A DNA stretch of 64,000 nucleotides from an uncultured Dehalococcoidia bacterium (GTDB taxonomy: Bacteria > Chloroflexota > Dehalococcoidia > Lucifugimonadales > UBA1127), in assembly GCA_951812285.1 (NCBI GenBank), contig OX638292.1, forward strand, positions 678,774 to 742,773, given 5' to 3'. The notes beneath the pieces are model-generated. The model was not told the origin of the DNA. It ran no database searches and worked only from the letters and a program-made list of their open reading frames with translations. Made by a program: the position numbers and the translations under genes. Positions 23,533-32,043 of the stretch are shown here, in pieces; positions within the stretch are counted from its first letter, which is position 1; each line of letters begins with the position of its first letter.

Positions 23533-24420
23533 CTATTCTCCCCTGGCAGTGGCCAAGAACCGGAACAGCGCGGCCTCAGAGTCCAAGACGATGGTGTCGT
23601 TTTCGCCAAGGAGCTTCCCGTAGGCCTCAAGACTCCGGAGGAAGGTGTAGAATTCGGGGTCCTGCTGAAGGGCTTCCGCGAAGATCTGAATTGACTGACC
23701 CTCCGCTTCACCACGAATCTCAAGCGCCTCACGCTCGGCGTTTGCGAGAATCTCGGCCCTTTCTCTGTCGGCACCCGATTGAATCTCCAGCTTGGTGCGC
23801 TCGCCCTCGGCGCGCTCCTGGTTGGCGACCCTTCTCCGTTCAGCGTTCATGCGATCAAAGACAGAGTTGGCGATGGTGGCGGGGAAATCGGCCCTCTTGA
23901 TGCGGACGTCAACGATCTCGATGCCGAGGCCGCGACCTCCCTCGCCGCTTGTGGAGGCGATGAGCTGGGAGGCGACGGTAACGCGCTCCATGACTTGTTC
24001 GCGGGTCTCGGAGATGATGTCCGTCTGGTTGTCGCGGGCGACCTCCTTGTTGAGCTCAGAGGTGACGATGTCGCCGACCTTTGGCCCGGCCTCGGTGAGG
24101 TCCAGGAGGTTCTGGAGGAAGAGGAGCGGGTCCGTTATCCGGTACCGCGCGTAGGCGTCAATGACGAGGTTCTTCTTGTCCAGGGTGATGAAGTTGGCCG
24201 GAGGGACGTCGAAACGCTGGAGCCGGTTGTCGAACTTCACGGCGTTCTGGATGAACGGCAGCTTGGACTTGAGCCCCGGGCTTGTGTAGCTCCGTTGGAA
24301 CTCACCGAACTGCGTGACGACGGCGTACTCCGTGGCGTCGACGATGAAGAAACTCTGCGAGATCAGGATGAGCGCTGCTGCGATAAACGCGATGAAGCCG
24401 TAGAAGAATCCTGCTTTCAT
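23533..24420 (-). CDS. hflC: SPFH/band 7 protein HflC
   Basis: A 295-aa protein with an N-terminal membrane anchor (about 8-26), a band 7/prohibitin domain (TEYAVVTQFGEFQR...) and a long charged coiled coil (about 175-245, rich in ERA and REA repeats). HflC forms a large ring with HflK in the inner membrane around FtsH and modulates its proteolysis. Its ATG overlaps the hflK stop by one base (TAATG), so translation is coupled. The C-terminal FLATARGE is short. Confidence 0.93.
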   Translation of the reverse strand: MKAGFFYGFIAFIAAALILISQSFFIVDATEYAVVTQFGEFQRSYTSPGLKSKLPFIQNAVKFDNRLQRFDVPPANFITLDKKNLVIDAYARYRITDPLLFLQNLLDLTEAGPKVGDIVTSELNKEVARDNQTDIISETREQVMERVTVASQLIASTSGEGGRGLGIEIVDVRIKRADFPATIANSVFDRMNAERRRVANQERAEGERTKLEIQSGADRERAEILANAEREALEIRGEAEGQSIQIFAEALQQDPEFYTFLRSLEAYGKLLGENDTIVLDSEAALFRFLATARGE

Positions 24421-25556
24421 TACTGCGGCCCCCCTTGCGACTGAGGTTGAGAGGCAGACTGGGAAGCCTGAGAAGACTGAAGCGTATCAAGGGGCAGGAA
24501 TTGGAGCAGGTCTCCTCCTGTATCGTTGTCAATGATGAACTTCTTGACATCCGGCAGGATGCGCTCCATGGCCTCCAAGTAGAGACGCTCCCGAGTGACG
24601 TCTTCCGCCAAGGAATACTCAGCAAGGATGGCGAGGAACTCGGCGGCGCGGCCCTGTGCGTCGTTGATGCGCTGGGCCTCGAAGGCGCGGGCCTCGTTCA
24701 GGATGCGCTCGGCGTCACCGCGGGCCCTGGGGATGATGTCGTTGGAGTAGGCTTCGGCCTCGTTGCGGAGCCGCACCCTGTCCTCCTGGGCGCGGACCAC
24801 GTCGTCGAAGGCGTCCTGGACCTGTTCCGGGGCCTTCACCGGCTGCAACTGCACCTGCTCAATGAAGATGCCGGACTCGTAAGCGTTGAGCAGCCGGGTC
24901 ATGCCGTTCTTGACTTCCTGCTCGATGACGGCGCGCTCGGCTGTGAGGACGTCGTCAATGGGGCGGCTGCCGACAACGCCGCGCAGCGCGACCTCCGCGA
25001 CGTCCTTGAGGGTGCGACCATCCGGCCTATCGCCGATGGCGCGATCCGGGTCACCGGGGTCGCGGACCTTGAGGATGTAGTCACTGATGCTGGAGACGCG
25101 GTAGAGCACCACCATCTCGACGTCGACGATGTTCTCGTCGCCGGTGATCATGAGCGCCTCGACGGGGTCGGTGCGGATGCCGCCGTCGGGCGTGCTACGG
25201 AAGCCGACCTCCATGCGCCGGACCTGGGTGACCTTGACGGTGTCGTGCCGGGCGATGGGAGTCGGGGGGTGCCAGTGCAGACCCTGGCCGGCGACGTTGG
25301 TGACCCGGCCGAACACGCGCACGAGGGCCTGCTCGTCGGGGTCGACAGTGTAGAAGCCGGTGCCGAGCCAGACCAGCAGGGCGATAATCAGCGCGCCGAA
25401 CAGGAACGTAGCGCGCATACCGCCGCCGACGCTGCCGAGACCACCGCCGCCACCACCGCCACCACCGAAGCGTGACGACCAATTACTAAAGCGTTCGCGC
25501 CCCTGTTTAAAGAGGCGTTCCCACTCTTCTCCTGAGCTTCCGCCGGGACGTTGCAT
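24420..25556 (-). CDS. hflK: SPFH/band 7 protein HflK
   Basis: A 378-aa protein. It has a Gly-rich N-terminal segment with nine consecutive glycines (about 32-40), as in other HflK proteins, then one transmembrane helix (about 50-68), a band 7 domain (YTVDPDEQALVRVFG...) and a coiled coil with RARGDAERILNEA. The start is ATG 25556, preceded by AAGGAG. It is first in a probable operon hflK-hflC-moxR-DUF58-DUF4129, which links FtsH control to the MoxR module. Confidence 0.93.
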   Translation of the reverse strand: MQRPGGSSGEEWERLFKQGRERFSNWSSRFGGGGGGGGGLGSVGGGMRATFLFGALIIALLVWLGTGFYTVDPDEQALVRVFGRVTNVAGQGLHWHPPTPIARHDTVKVTQVRRMEVGFRSTPDGGIRTDPVEALMITGDENIVDVEMVVLYRVSSISDYILKVRDPGDPDRAIGDRPDGRTLKDVAEVALRGVVGSRPIDDVLTAERAVIEQEVKNGMTRLLNAYESGIFIEQVQLQPVKAPEQVQDAFDDVVRAQEDRVRLRNEAEAYSNDIIPRARGDAERILNEARAFEAQRINDAQGRAAEFLAILAEYSLAEDVTRERLYLEAMERILPDVKKFIIDNDTGGDLLQFLPLDTLQSSQASQSASQPQSQGGPQ

Positions 25557-25679
25557 AGGCACTCCTTACCCACGAAACGGTTGAGAGAGTTATCCGATAG
25601 GTGTTTGGGGATTTGAAACTAGGATACACGAACACATCTAGCGTGGATAGCTAGTCCGGTTCTGCCAGACATGTGCGTG

Positions 25680-26945
25680 TTACGCCCGGCTCACCAGCGA
25701 CGCCGCCTCGGCGAGTGGCGCCTCGCGCTGTTCTCCGGTGTCCATGGACTTGACCTGCACGGTGCCGGCGGCCACCTCGGCGTCGCCGAGGACGAGGGTG
25801 TAGCGGGCGTTGAGCGCCGAGGCGTGGCGCATCTGGCCTCGGAGGCTGCGGCCGGGCTGCGCGAGCACGGCGCGGTGGCCGGCCTGCCGGAGGTCAGACG
25901 CGAGGCGGACGGCGACGGACGCCGCGGCCTCGCCGAGGCTGACGACGACGGCATCGACGGGGGCGCCGTCGGAGAGGGCGGCGGCCTCCTGGCGCTTGAC
26001 GTTGAGGATGAGGCGCTCGAGGCCGGACCCGAAGCCGATGCCGGGGGTGGGGCGGCCGCCGAGCTGCTCGATGAGGCCGTCGTAGCGGCCGCCGCCGAGG
26101 ACGACGCTCTGGGCGCCCTCCTCGGGCGGGAGGATTTCGAAGACGGTGCGGGTGTAGTAGTCGAGGCCGCGCACGAGAGTGGGGTTGATGAAGAAGGGTA
26201 TGTCGAGGGCTTCAAGGTAACGGCGCAGCGTTGCGAAGTGGACGTCGCAGTCGGCGCAGAGGAAGTCGGTGATGCGGGGCGCCTCGGCGACGAGGTCCTG
26301 GCAGGCGAAGTCTGTGCGCTTGCAGTCGAGCATGCGAAGCGGGTTGCGCTCGTAGCGCATGCGGCAGTCGGGACAGGCCTCGCCGAGGCGGGGCGCGTAG
26401 TAGTCCTTGAGGGCCGCGAGGTACTGGGGGCGGCAGGATGGGTCGCCGATGCTGTTGATGGCGAGGGAGAGGCCCTGGAGGCCGAGGGCCGTCGTGAAGC
26501 GCCAGCCGAGGTCGATGACCTCCGCATCGACGGAGGGATCGCCGTCGCCGATTGCCTCGACGCCGAACTGGTGGTGCTGGCGGAGACGGCCGGCCTGGGG
26601 GCGCTCGTAGCGGAAGATTGGGCAGAAATAGTGCATGCGCACGGGCTGGGGCCGGGTGTGCATGCCGTGCTCGAGGTAGGCGCGGCAGACGGGCGCGGTG
26701 CCCTCGGGCCGGAGGGTGACGTCCTCGCCGCTGCGGTCGGGGAATGTGTAAGTCTCCTTCTCGACGATGTCGGTGCCCTCGCCGACGCCGCGCTGGAAGA
26801 GGCCCGCGTGCTCGAAGACGGGGGTGTCGATCTGGCCGTAGCCGAAGAGGCGGGCCTGCTCGCGGGCGACGGACGTGACGTACTCCCAGTAGGGCTGGTC
26901 CTCCGGGAGCCTATCCTGGGTACCTCTTGGAAGGCGGAACTGCAC
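25680..26945 (-). CDS. hisS: Histidyl-tRNA synthetase
   Basis: This class II aminoacyl-tRNA synthetase charges tRNA-His. The start is GTG 26945 (VQFRLPRGTQD), placed just after a strong GGAGGAA site, giving 421 aa, the normal length. Longer in-frame readings to 27035 lack a site. Motif 2 (LRPEGTAPVCRAYLEHG), the His-specific block LVRGLDYYTRTVFE and motif 3 (GIGFGSGLERL) are intact, and the C-terminal anticodon-binding domain is complete. It diverges from the (p)ppGpp synthetase gene. Confidence 0.96.
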   Translation of the reverse strand: MQFRLPRGTQDRLPEDQPYWEYVTSVAREQARLFGYGQIDTPVFEHAGLFQRGVGEGTDIVEKETYTFPDRSGEDVTLRPEGTAPVCRAYLEHGMHTRPQPVRMHYFCPIFRYERPQAGRLRQHHQFGVEAIGDGDPSVDAEVIDLGWRFTTALGLQGLSLAINSIGDPSCRPQYLAALKDYYAPRLGEACPDCRMRYERNPLRMLDCKRTDFACQDLVAEAPRITDFLCADCDVHFATLRRYLEALDIPFFINPTLVRGLDYYTRTVFEILPPEEGAQSVVLGGGRYDGLIEQLGGRPTPGIGFGSGLERLILNVKRQEAAALSDGAPVDAVVVSLGEAAASVAVRLASDLRQAGHRAVLAQPGRSLRGQMRHASALNARYTLVLGDAEVAAGTVQVKSMDTGEQREAPLAEAASLVSRA

Positions 26946-27095
26946 GGGGATTTCCTCCGGTTCCCAACGCATTTCAGGCGCTTCAAGGATACCCAACGGG
27001 TCTGGAGGCGTAAAGCAAACCGCAGTGCGGGGCACTGGTCAAATGTCTCTTTCGTGATAGACTAGGATTCAATAGCGCCAACGGGCAGGGGTGAC

Positions 27096-29297
27096 ATGGC
27101 CGTTCAACTGTCCGACCTTTTGGACAAGGCAAGCACGTACTTATCTGAAGACCGGCTTCTCCTGGTGGAGCAGGCCTACGAGTTTGCCGCCTCCCAGCAT
27201 GAGGGCCAGTTCCGCAAGTCCGGCGAACCCTACATCGAGCACCCCCTCAACGCAGCCCTCTTCCTCGCAGACCTCCGGCAGGATTCCGCCACGCTGGCCG
27301 CCACGCTCCTCCACGACGTCATCGAAGACACCGGCATGACGCACGGCGACCTGTCCGGCATGTTCGGGCCGGAGGTGGCGCGGCTTGTCGACGGCGTGAC
27401 CAAGCTGACTCGGCTGGACCTGCTGACGGAGAACAAGTCGGCGGAGGAGGTCCTCGAGAGGGACGCGCAGGCGGAGAGCATTCGGAAGATGCTGGTCGCG
27501 ATGGCGGAGGACGTGCGGGTCGTCGTCATCAAGCTGGCAGACCGGCTGCACAACATGCAGACGCTGGCACCGCTGCCTCCGAACCGGCAACGGGCGATCG
27601 CGCAGGAGACGCTCGACATCTACGCGCCGCTGGCCCACAGACTGGGCATGTGGGATATCAAGTGGCAGCTGGAAGACCTGGCCTTCCGCACGCTCAACCC
27701 GGACGTGTACAAGGAGATCTCCCGCAAGCTGGCGATCCGCCGGGCGGAGCGCGAGGCGTTCCTCAACCGGCAGTGCCAGCGGGTGCGCTCCGAGCTGAAG
27801 GCTGCGGAGATCCAGGGGAGCGTCTACGGCCGGCCCAAGAGCATCTACAGCATCTACCAGAAGATGAACAAGTACGCGGAAATCGGGCGGGAGTACGACG
27901 AGATCCGCGACCTCTACGCCATCCGGATCCTCGTCGAGACCAAGGGCGATTGCTACAACACCCTGGGCGTCGTACACCAACTGTGGCACCCGGTGCCGGG
28001 GCAGTTCGACGACTACATTGCGACGCCGAAGGAGAACCTGTACCAGTCGCTGCACACGACGGTGATGTGCGAGGGCGGCATCCCGATGGAGGTGCAGGTC
28101 CGAACGTACGAGATGCACGAGCTGGCGGAGTACGGGGTCGCGGCGCACTGGTCGTACAAGGAGGTCGCCAAGAAGAAGGGCGGCAACTCCAAGAATGGGC
28201 AGTTCGAGGAGAAGATGACGTGGCTGCGGCAGCTGCTGGAGTGGCAGCGCGAGGTGGTGGCCACGGACGAGTTCCTGGAGTCGGTGAAGACGGACATCCT
28301 GAAGGACCAGGTCTTCGTGTATACGCCGAAGGGTGACGTGCGGGAGCTGCCGACGAACTCGACGCCCATCGACTTTGCGTACCTGATCCACACGGAGCTG
28401 GGGCACAAGTGCATCGGAGCGAAGGTGAACGGGAGGCTCGTGCCGCTGGACACGCCGCTGCAGAACGGCGACACGGTCGAGATCGTCACGAGCAAGGTTA
28501 CGCGCGGGCCGAGCATGGACTGGTTGAACTCTGCGCTGGGGTACGTGAACACGGCGTCGGCGCACCAGAAGATCCGGCAGTGGTTCCGGCGGCTGGAGCG
28601 CAGCGAGCACATGGAGCAGGGACACGAACTCCTGATGAAGACGCTGCGGCGGCTGCCACGCTCGCTGACGGAGGCCGCGGCGGCGAAGGCGCTGAAGTAC
28701 GACAGCGTCGAGGCGCTGCACGTTGCGCTGGGCCGGGGCGACATCACGGCGGCGCAGGTGGAGACCCGGCTGGCGCCGCACCAGGAGCCGGCGGTCATCG
28801 CGGCGACGCATCCCGTGCAGCCGCCGGAGAGCCCGACGACGGGCATCAAGGTGCTGGGCACGGGCGACCTGCTGACGCGCACTGCCCGCTGCTGCAACCC
28901 GGTGCCGGGAGACGCAATCATCGGCTACATCACTCGAGTTCGCGGCGTGACCGTCCACCGCACCAACTGCCCGAACATCATCCACGAGGACGAGAAGGAG
29001 CGGCTGGTGGAGGTCACGTGGGGGCCGACGGAGGACCTGCACCCGGTACGCGTCGAGATCACGGGGTGGGACCGCGTGGGGCTGCTGCGGGACATCACCG
29101 TCATGGTGGCGGGCGAGAAGGTGAACATCGCGGGGGTGGTGACGGGGGAGCCGGGCGACGGCACGGCGGTCATCACGCTGACGCTGTACACGACGGGCGT
29201 GGCGCAGCTCTCGCGGCTGTTCACTCGGCTGGACGGGATCAAGGGCGTCATCAACGTGTCTCGCACGACGGCCGAGACTGCGGGTACCCGGGCTTAG
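27096..29297 (+). CDS. relA: Bifunctional (p)ppGpp synthetase/hydrolase (Rel)
   Basis: A 733-aa long Rel/SpoT homologue. Domain order: HD hydrolase (about 40-190, with the LLHDVIEDT metal motif), synthetase (about 235-350, with YDEIRDLYAIRILV and TPKENLYQSLHTTV), TGS (about 390-450), zinc-finger/helical part (TARCCNPVPGD) and C-terminal ACT (about 650-725). Both catalytic domains look intact, so it should make and degrade the stringent-response alarmone. The name Rel is equally valid. Confidence 0.95.
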   Translation: MAVQLSDLLDKASTYLSEDRLLLVEQAYEFAASQHEGQFRKSGEPYIEHPLNAALFLADLRQDSATLAATLLHDVIEDTGMTHGDLSGMFGPEVARLVDGVTKLTRLDLLTENKSAEEVLERDAQAESIRKMLVAMAEDVRVVVIKLADRLHNMQTLAPLPPNRQRAIAQETLDIYAPLAHRLGMWDIKWQLEDLAFRTLNPDVYKEISRKLAIRRAEREAFLNRQCQRVRSELKAAEIQGSVYGRPKSIYSIYQKMNKYAEIGREYDEIRDLYAIRILVETKGDCYNTLGVVHQLWHPVPGQFDDYIATPKENLYQSLHTTVMCEGGIPMEVQVRTYEMHELAEYGVAAHWSYKEVAKKKGGNSKNGQFEEKMTWLRQLLEWQREVVATDEFLESVKTDILKDQVFVYTPKGDVRELPTNSTPIDFAYLIHTELGHKCIGAKVNGRLVPLDTPLQNGDTVEIVTSKVTRGPSMDWLNSALGYVNTASAHQKIRQWFRRLERSEHMEQGHELLMKTLRRLPRSLTEAAAAKALKYDSVEALHVALGRGDITAAQVETRLAPHQEPAVIAATHPVQPPESPTTGIKVLGTGDLLTRTARCCNPVPGDAIIGYITRVRGVTVHRTNCPNIIHEDEKERLVEVTWGPTEDLHPVRVEITGWDRVGLLRDITVMVAGEKVNIAGVVTGEPGDGTAVITLTLYTTGVAQLSRLFTRLDGIKGVINVSRTTAETAGTRA

Positions 29298-29632
29298 CTG
29301 CAGCACCTCATCGGCCGGCCTCATTCGATTCGATTCGAGTCGCTCCATGTGAAGTTTTGCAGAACGATCCCCTACGAAACTGCCCTCTACAGATACGACT
29401 GGATTGATCACGCCCTGGGCGTGTTGAGCCTTGACGAGCCGCCTACGAGTTACAAAAGACTGCGTTCTTGTGCAGTTTTGGTGTGCTCTTTTGGCGGTTG
29501 GGCGGCCGTTGTTCTCGTCGTGGATGCGCTTGGATGGGTATGTCATGGAGTGAGGGTAGCGGGGGCGGCGGGTTTCGCGCGAGGGGTTGGTGTCAGGGTG
29601 GGAGGGGACGGCCCCTCGCGTCCTCCCGCGCC

Positions 29633-30341
29633 CTGGGTTCCCGCTTCCGCGGGAACGACGGGGGGCAGAACGACGGAGGGGGTGCGGGGGTGATGGGCGG
29701 CGGAGCGCGGGGACGGCCCCTCGCGGCCGCCCCTGCCCTGGGTTCCCGCTTTCGCGGGAACGACGGTGGCGGGCGGGAACGACGAAGGGGGCGGCGCAGG
29801 GCGTTGGTGTTGTCGGGGTTCCTGCCTGCGCAGGAACGACTCGGGAGTCGGTGGGGATCGCGACACGGGTTGGGAGTGGGGAGCCCCCGCCCCGCTCGGC
29901 GACCGTTCATACTTCGATTTCCCTCAGCACGAACGGTCGCCTGCCCCGCCCCTGGATACCGGCCCCTTATCGGGGTACGGGGCATGCTTCGCGGGAATGA
30001 CGGTGGGCGAGCGGGGGTGATGGGCGGCGGAGCGCGGGGACGGCCCCTCTCGTCCGCCCGTGCCCTGGGTTCCCGCTTTCGCGGGAACGACGAGGGGGGC
30101 GGGAACGACGGTGGTGGCGCGGGGGTGTTGGGCGGCGGAGTGCGGGGACGGCCCCTCGCGTCCGCCCGTGCCCTGGGTTCCCGCTTTCGCGGGAACGACG
30201 GTGGGGGGCGGCGCAGGGCGTTGGTTTTGTCGGGGTTCCTGCCTGCGCAGGAACGACGCGGGAGTGGGTGGGGTCGCGACACTGGTTGGGAGTGGGGAGC
30301 CCCCGCCCCACCACTGGATACCGGCTTCCGCCGGTATGGAG
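29633..30341 (+). repeat. Hairpin-repeat cluster, eight copies
   Basis: Copies at 29633-29661, 29738-29766, 29811-29840, 29952-30003 (long form with inner hairpin), 30065-30092, 30173-30201, 30228-30257 and 30314-30341. Core pattern is GGnTTCC(C/T)GC-loop-GC(G/A)GGAAnGACG. Arms vary together (CCCGC/GCGGG, CCTGC/GCAGG, CCGGC/GCCGG). All are oriented with the GACG end to the right. Confidence 0.88.
29898..29941. repeat. Palindrome GGCGACCGTTC...GAACGGTCGCC
   Basis: An 11-bp perfect inverted repeat around CTTCGATTTCCCTCAG. The same inner 16-mer occurs at 53953-53988, marking the second dispersed repeat family. Confidence 0.65.
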
Positions 30342-30448
30342 AGCGAGAAGGTCGCGGGTTGGATTGGTGTGGGTGGGGGCGGGTTGAGGCGGGGTGGGGG
30401 TGTGGGCATAATGGGGCGGGTTGGTCGGTGGAGTGATTGGGGGGTGTG

Positions 30449-31225
30449 TTGAAGCTTGAGGGTCGGGTGGCGCTGGTTACCGGGGCTGGGCGGAATATTG
30501 GGCGGGCTATTGCGCTGGGGCTGGCGGCCGAGGGCGCGAGCGTGGCGGTCAATGGGTTGCAGAATCGGGAGAACCTCGAGGAAGTTGTCAGGCTGATTGA
30601 GGACCGGGGCGGGCGGGCGTTGCCCGTGCTTGCGGATGTGTCGGACCCGGAGCAAGTCGACCGGATGGTGGGCGAGGTTGCGTCGGCGCTGGGGCCGGTG
30701 GACGTGGTCGTGAGCAACGCGGCGATACGGCCGCACAAGCCACTGACGGAGTTCAGCAACGAGGAGTGGCGGAAGGTCATGAGCGTCGACCTGGACGCGG
30801 CCTTCTACCTCTCTCGCGCGGTGCTGCCGCACATGGTGGAGGCCGGGTCCGGGAGCATCATTGCGATCTCGGGGCTGGCGGCGTTCGGGGTGCGGAAGGA
30901 CAGCGCGGTGGTGGCGGCAGCGAAGGCGGGGCTCATCGGGCTGATGCGGGGGATCGCGTTCGACTACGGGAAGATGGGCGTGCGGGCGAACGTGGTGACG
31001 CCGGGGTCCATCGACACGGAACGGTACGATCAGGCGGCGTACACGTCGGGAGCGGGGGCGCCGCGGGTGGTGCCGGACGACCGGTCGCGGCGGCAGAACA
31101 TCCCGATGGTGCGGCTGGGCATGCCGGAAGAGGTTGCCGCGGCGTGCGTGTTCCTCGCATCGGACGACGCCGGGTACACGACGGGGCAGACGCTCCACGT
31201 GGGCGGCGGGATGTACATGGAATAG
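30449..31225 (+). CDS. Short-chain dehydrogenase/reductase fold, catalytic Tyr missing
   Basis: A 258-aa SDR, starting (TTG) as MKLEGRVALVTGAGRNIGRA with the cofactor-binding TGxxxGxG motif, then the SNAA motif (VVSNAAIRPH) and an active-site Ser in IIAIS. The YxxxK motif is altered: residues before Lys159 read VVAAAK, so the Tyr position (155) is Val. PGSIDTERYDQ and the C-terminal VGGGMYME are normal. The start is uncertain (TTG 30449, GTG 30446 or TTG 30437). It may be a non-catalytic or altered SDR. Confidence 0.85.
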   Translation: MKLEGRVALVTGAGRNIGRAIALGLAAEGASVAVNGLQNRENLEEVVRLIEDRGGRALPVLADVSDPEQVDRMVGEVASALGPVDVVVSNAAIRPHKPLTEFSNEEWRKVMSVDLDAAFYLSRAVLPHMVEAGSGSIIAISGLAAFGVRKDSAVVAAAKAGLIGLMRGIAFDYGKMGVRANVVTPGSIDTERYDQAAYTSGAGAPRVVPDDRSRRQNIPMVRLGMPEEVAAACVFLASDDAGYTTGQTLHVGGGMYME

Positions 31226-31258
31226 CCCCCATCTTAGTCTTCCCCCCAAGGGGGAAGA
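31226..31258. repeat. Short repeat with 9-bp hairpin (copy 2 of 2)
   Basis: CCCCCATCT followed by TCTTCCCCC-CAA-GGGGGAAGA (31238-31258), directly after the SDR stop codon. Compared with copy 1 (5662-5694) the outer pair changes on both arms. Confidence 0.6.
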
Positions 31259-31299
31259 GGTCTTGGCCGCAGGGGAGCGGCAGAAAGGGCGCCGTCATC

Positions 31300-31992
31300 A
31301 TGCCGATGGAAGCGCAGGAGTTTGCGGGCTCGCACCTCCGCTATTTGACCGTCCACCCGGACGGCTACGACCCAAACCGCAAGTACCCGATGGTCATCAT
31401 GCTCCATGGCTTTGGGGCCAACATGGAGGACCTGGCAGGGCTTTCGCCGGTCATCGACCCTCGGGGGTACGTGTATGCGTTCCCCAACGGGCCGGAGTCG
31501 CTGGAGCTTGCGCCGGGGTACGTGGGGTACAGCTGGACGCACCCCGAGCGTCGGCGGGACCCGGAGGAGGACGCCAAGAGCCGGGAGAAGCTGCTGGGCT
31601 TCTTCGGCGAGGTGATGGAAGCGTATGGCGTCGAGCCGGGGAACGCGGTGCTCGGGGGGTTCTCGCAGGGCGGACGGATGGCCTACCTGTGCGGGCTGAG
31701 CAAGCCGGACCTCTTCGCGGGCGTCGTGGCGCTCGGGGCGGCGGTGTTCGACACGGAGCACCTGCTCGGGTTGCTGCCGACGGAGCGGACGCAGCCGGTG
31801 TTCGTCGGGCACGGGGAGTTCGACCCGCAGATCTCCGTGGAGCAGGCGCGGATGATGCGCGGCTTCCTGGAGGCGGAGGGGTACAAGACGGAGTACCACG
31901 AGTACGCGATGGGGCACGAGATCAGCCGGCAGTTGGTGGGCGACCTCTCGACGTGGCTGCGCGGCGTGCTGCCGCCGGTGGAACAGACCTAG
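31300..31992 (+). CDS. Phospholipase/carboxylesterase-family alpha/beta hydrolase
   Basis: A 230-aa serine esterase of the YpfH/LYPLA type. The oxyanion region is VIMLHGFGANMEDLAGL, the nucleophile elbow GGFSQGGRMA (GxSxG), the Asp is in GHGEFDPQI and the His in MGHEIS. There is no signal peptide, so it is cytosolic. ATG 31300 or 31306 may be the start; the upstream AAAGGGCG is a weak ribosome site. It lies 74 bp after the SDR gene and is probably co-transcribed unless the hairpin at 31238-31258 terminates. Confidence 0.9.
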   Translation: MPMEAQEFAGSHLRYLTVHPDGYDPNRKYPMVIMLHGFGANMEDLAGLSPVIDPRGYVYAFPNGPESLELAPGYVGYSWTHPERRRDPEEDAKSREKLLGFFGEVMEAYGVEPGNAVLGGFSQGGRMAYLCGLSKPDLFAGVVALGAAVFDTEHLLGLLPTERTQPVFVGHGEFDPQISVEQARMMRGFLEAEGYKTEYHEYAMGHEISRQLVGDLSTWLRGVLPPVEQT

Positions 31993-32043
31993 ACCTCGAC
32001 GGGGTTGTACAATGCCCCCGCAATCTCTTAGCTGGAGGATACT

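Larger units (their letters stand above)
29298..30448. other. 1.15-kb intergenic region filled with hairpin repeats
   Basis: No believable gene. The first 170 bp (29298-29470) are plain sequence; the rest carries eight copies of the short hairpin repeat plus one GTTC...GAAC-type palindrome (29898-29941). Several are embedded in a longer repeated module beginning GGGGACGGCCCCTC. Confidence 0.8.

Noticed and set aside
26946-27095. A T-box or other leader riboswitch before hisS
   Set aside because: The gap of 150 bp is shared by two divergent genes and I found no T-box sequence or specifier-stem pattern.
27141-29546. An 801-codon open frame antisense to the (p)ppGpp synthetase gene
   Set aside because: High-GC shadow frame: Arg/His/Leu-rich with no domain, while the plus-strand product has four recognisable domains.
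29633-30341. CRISPR array
   Set aside because: The repeats are themselves hairpins of varying sequence, spacing is irregular, no spacer-like unique segments of constant length exist, and no cas genes are in the window.
29468-31249. Several 300-440 codon frames on both strands across the 29.5-31.2 kb repeat region
   Set aside because: They are built from hairpin-repeat copies (recurring RFRGND, FPRKREP peptides) and mark the repeats, not proteins.
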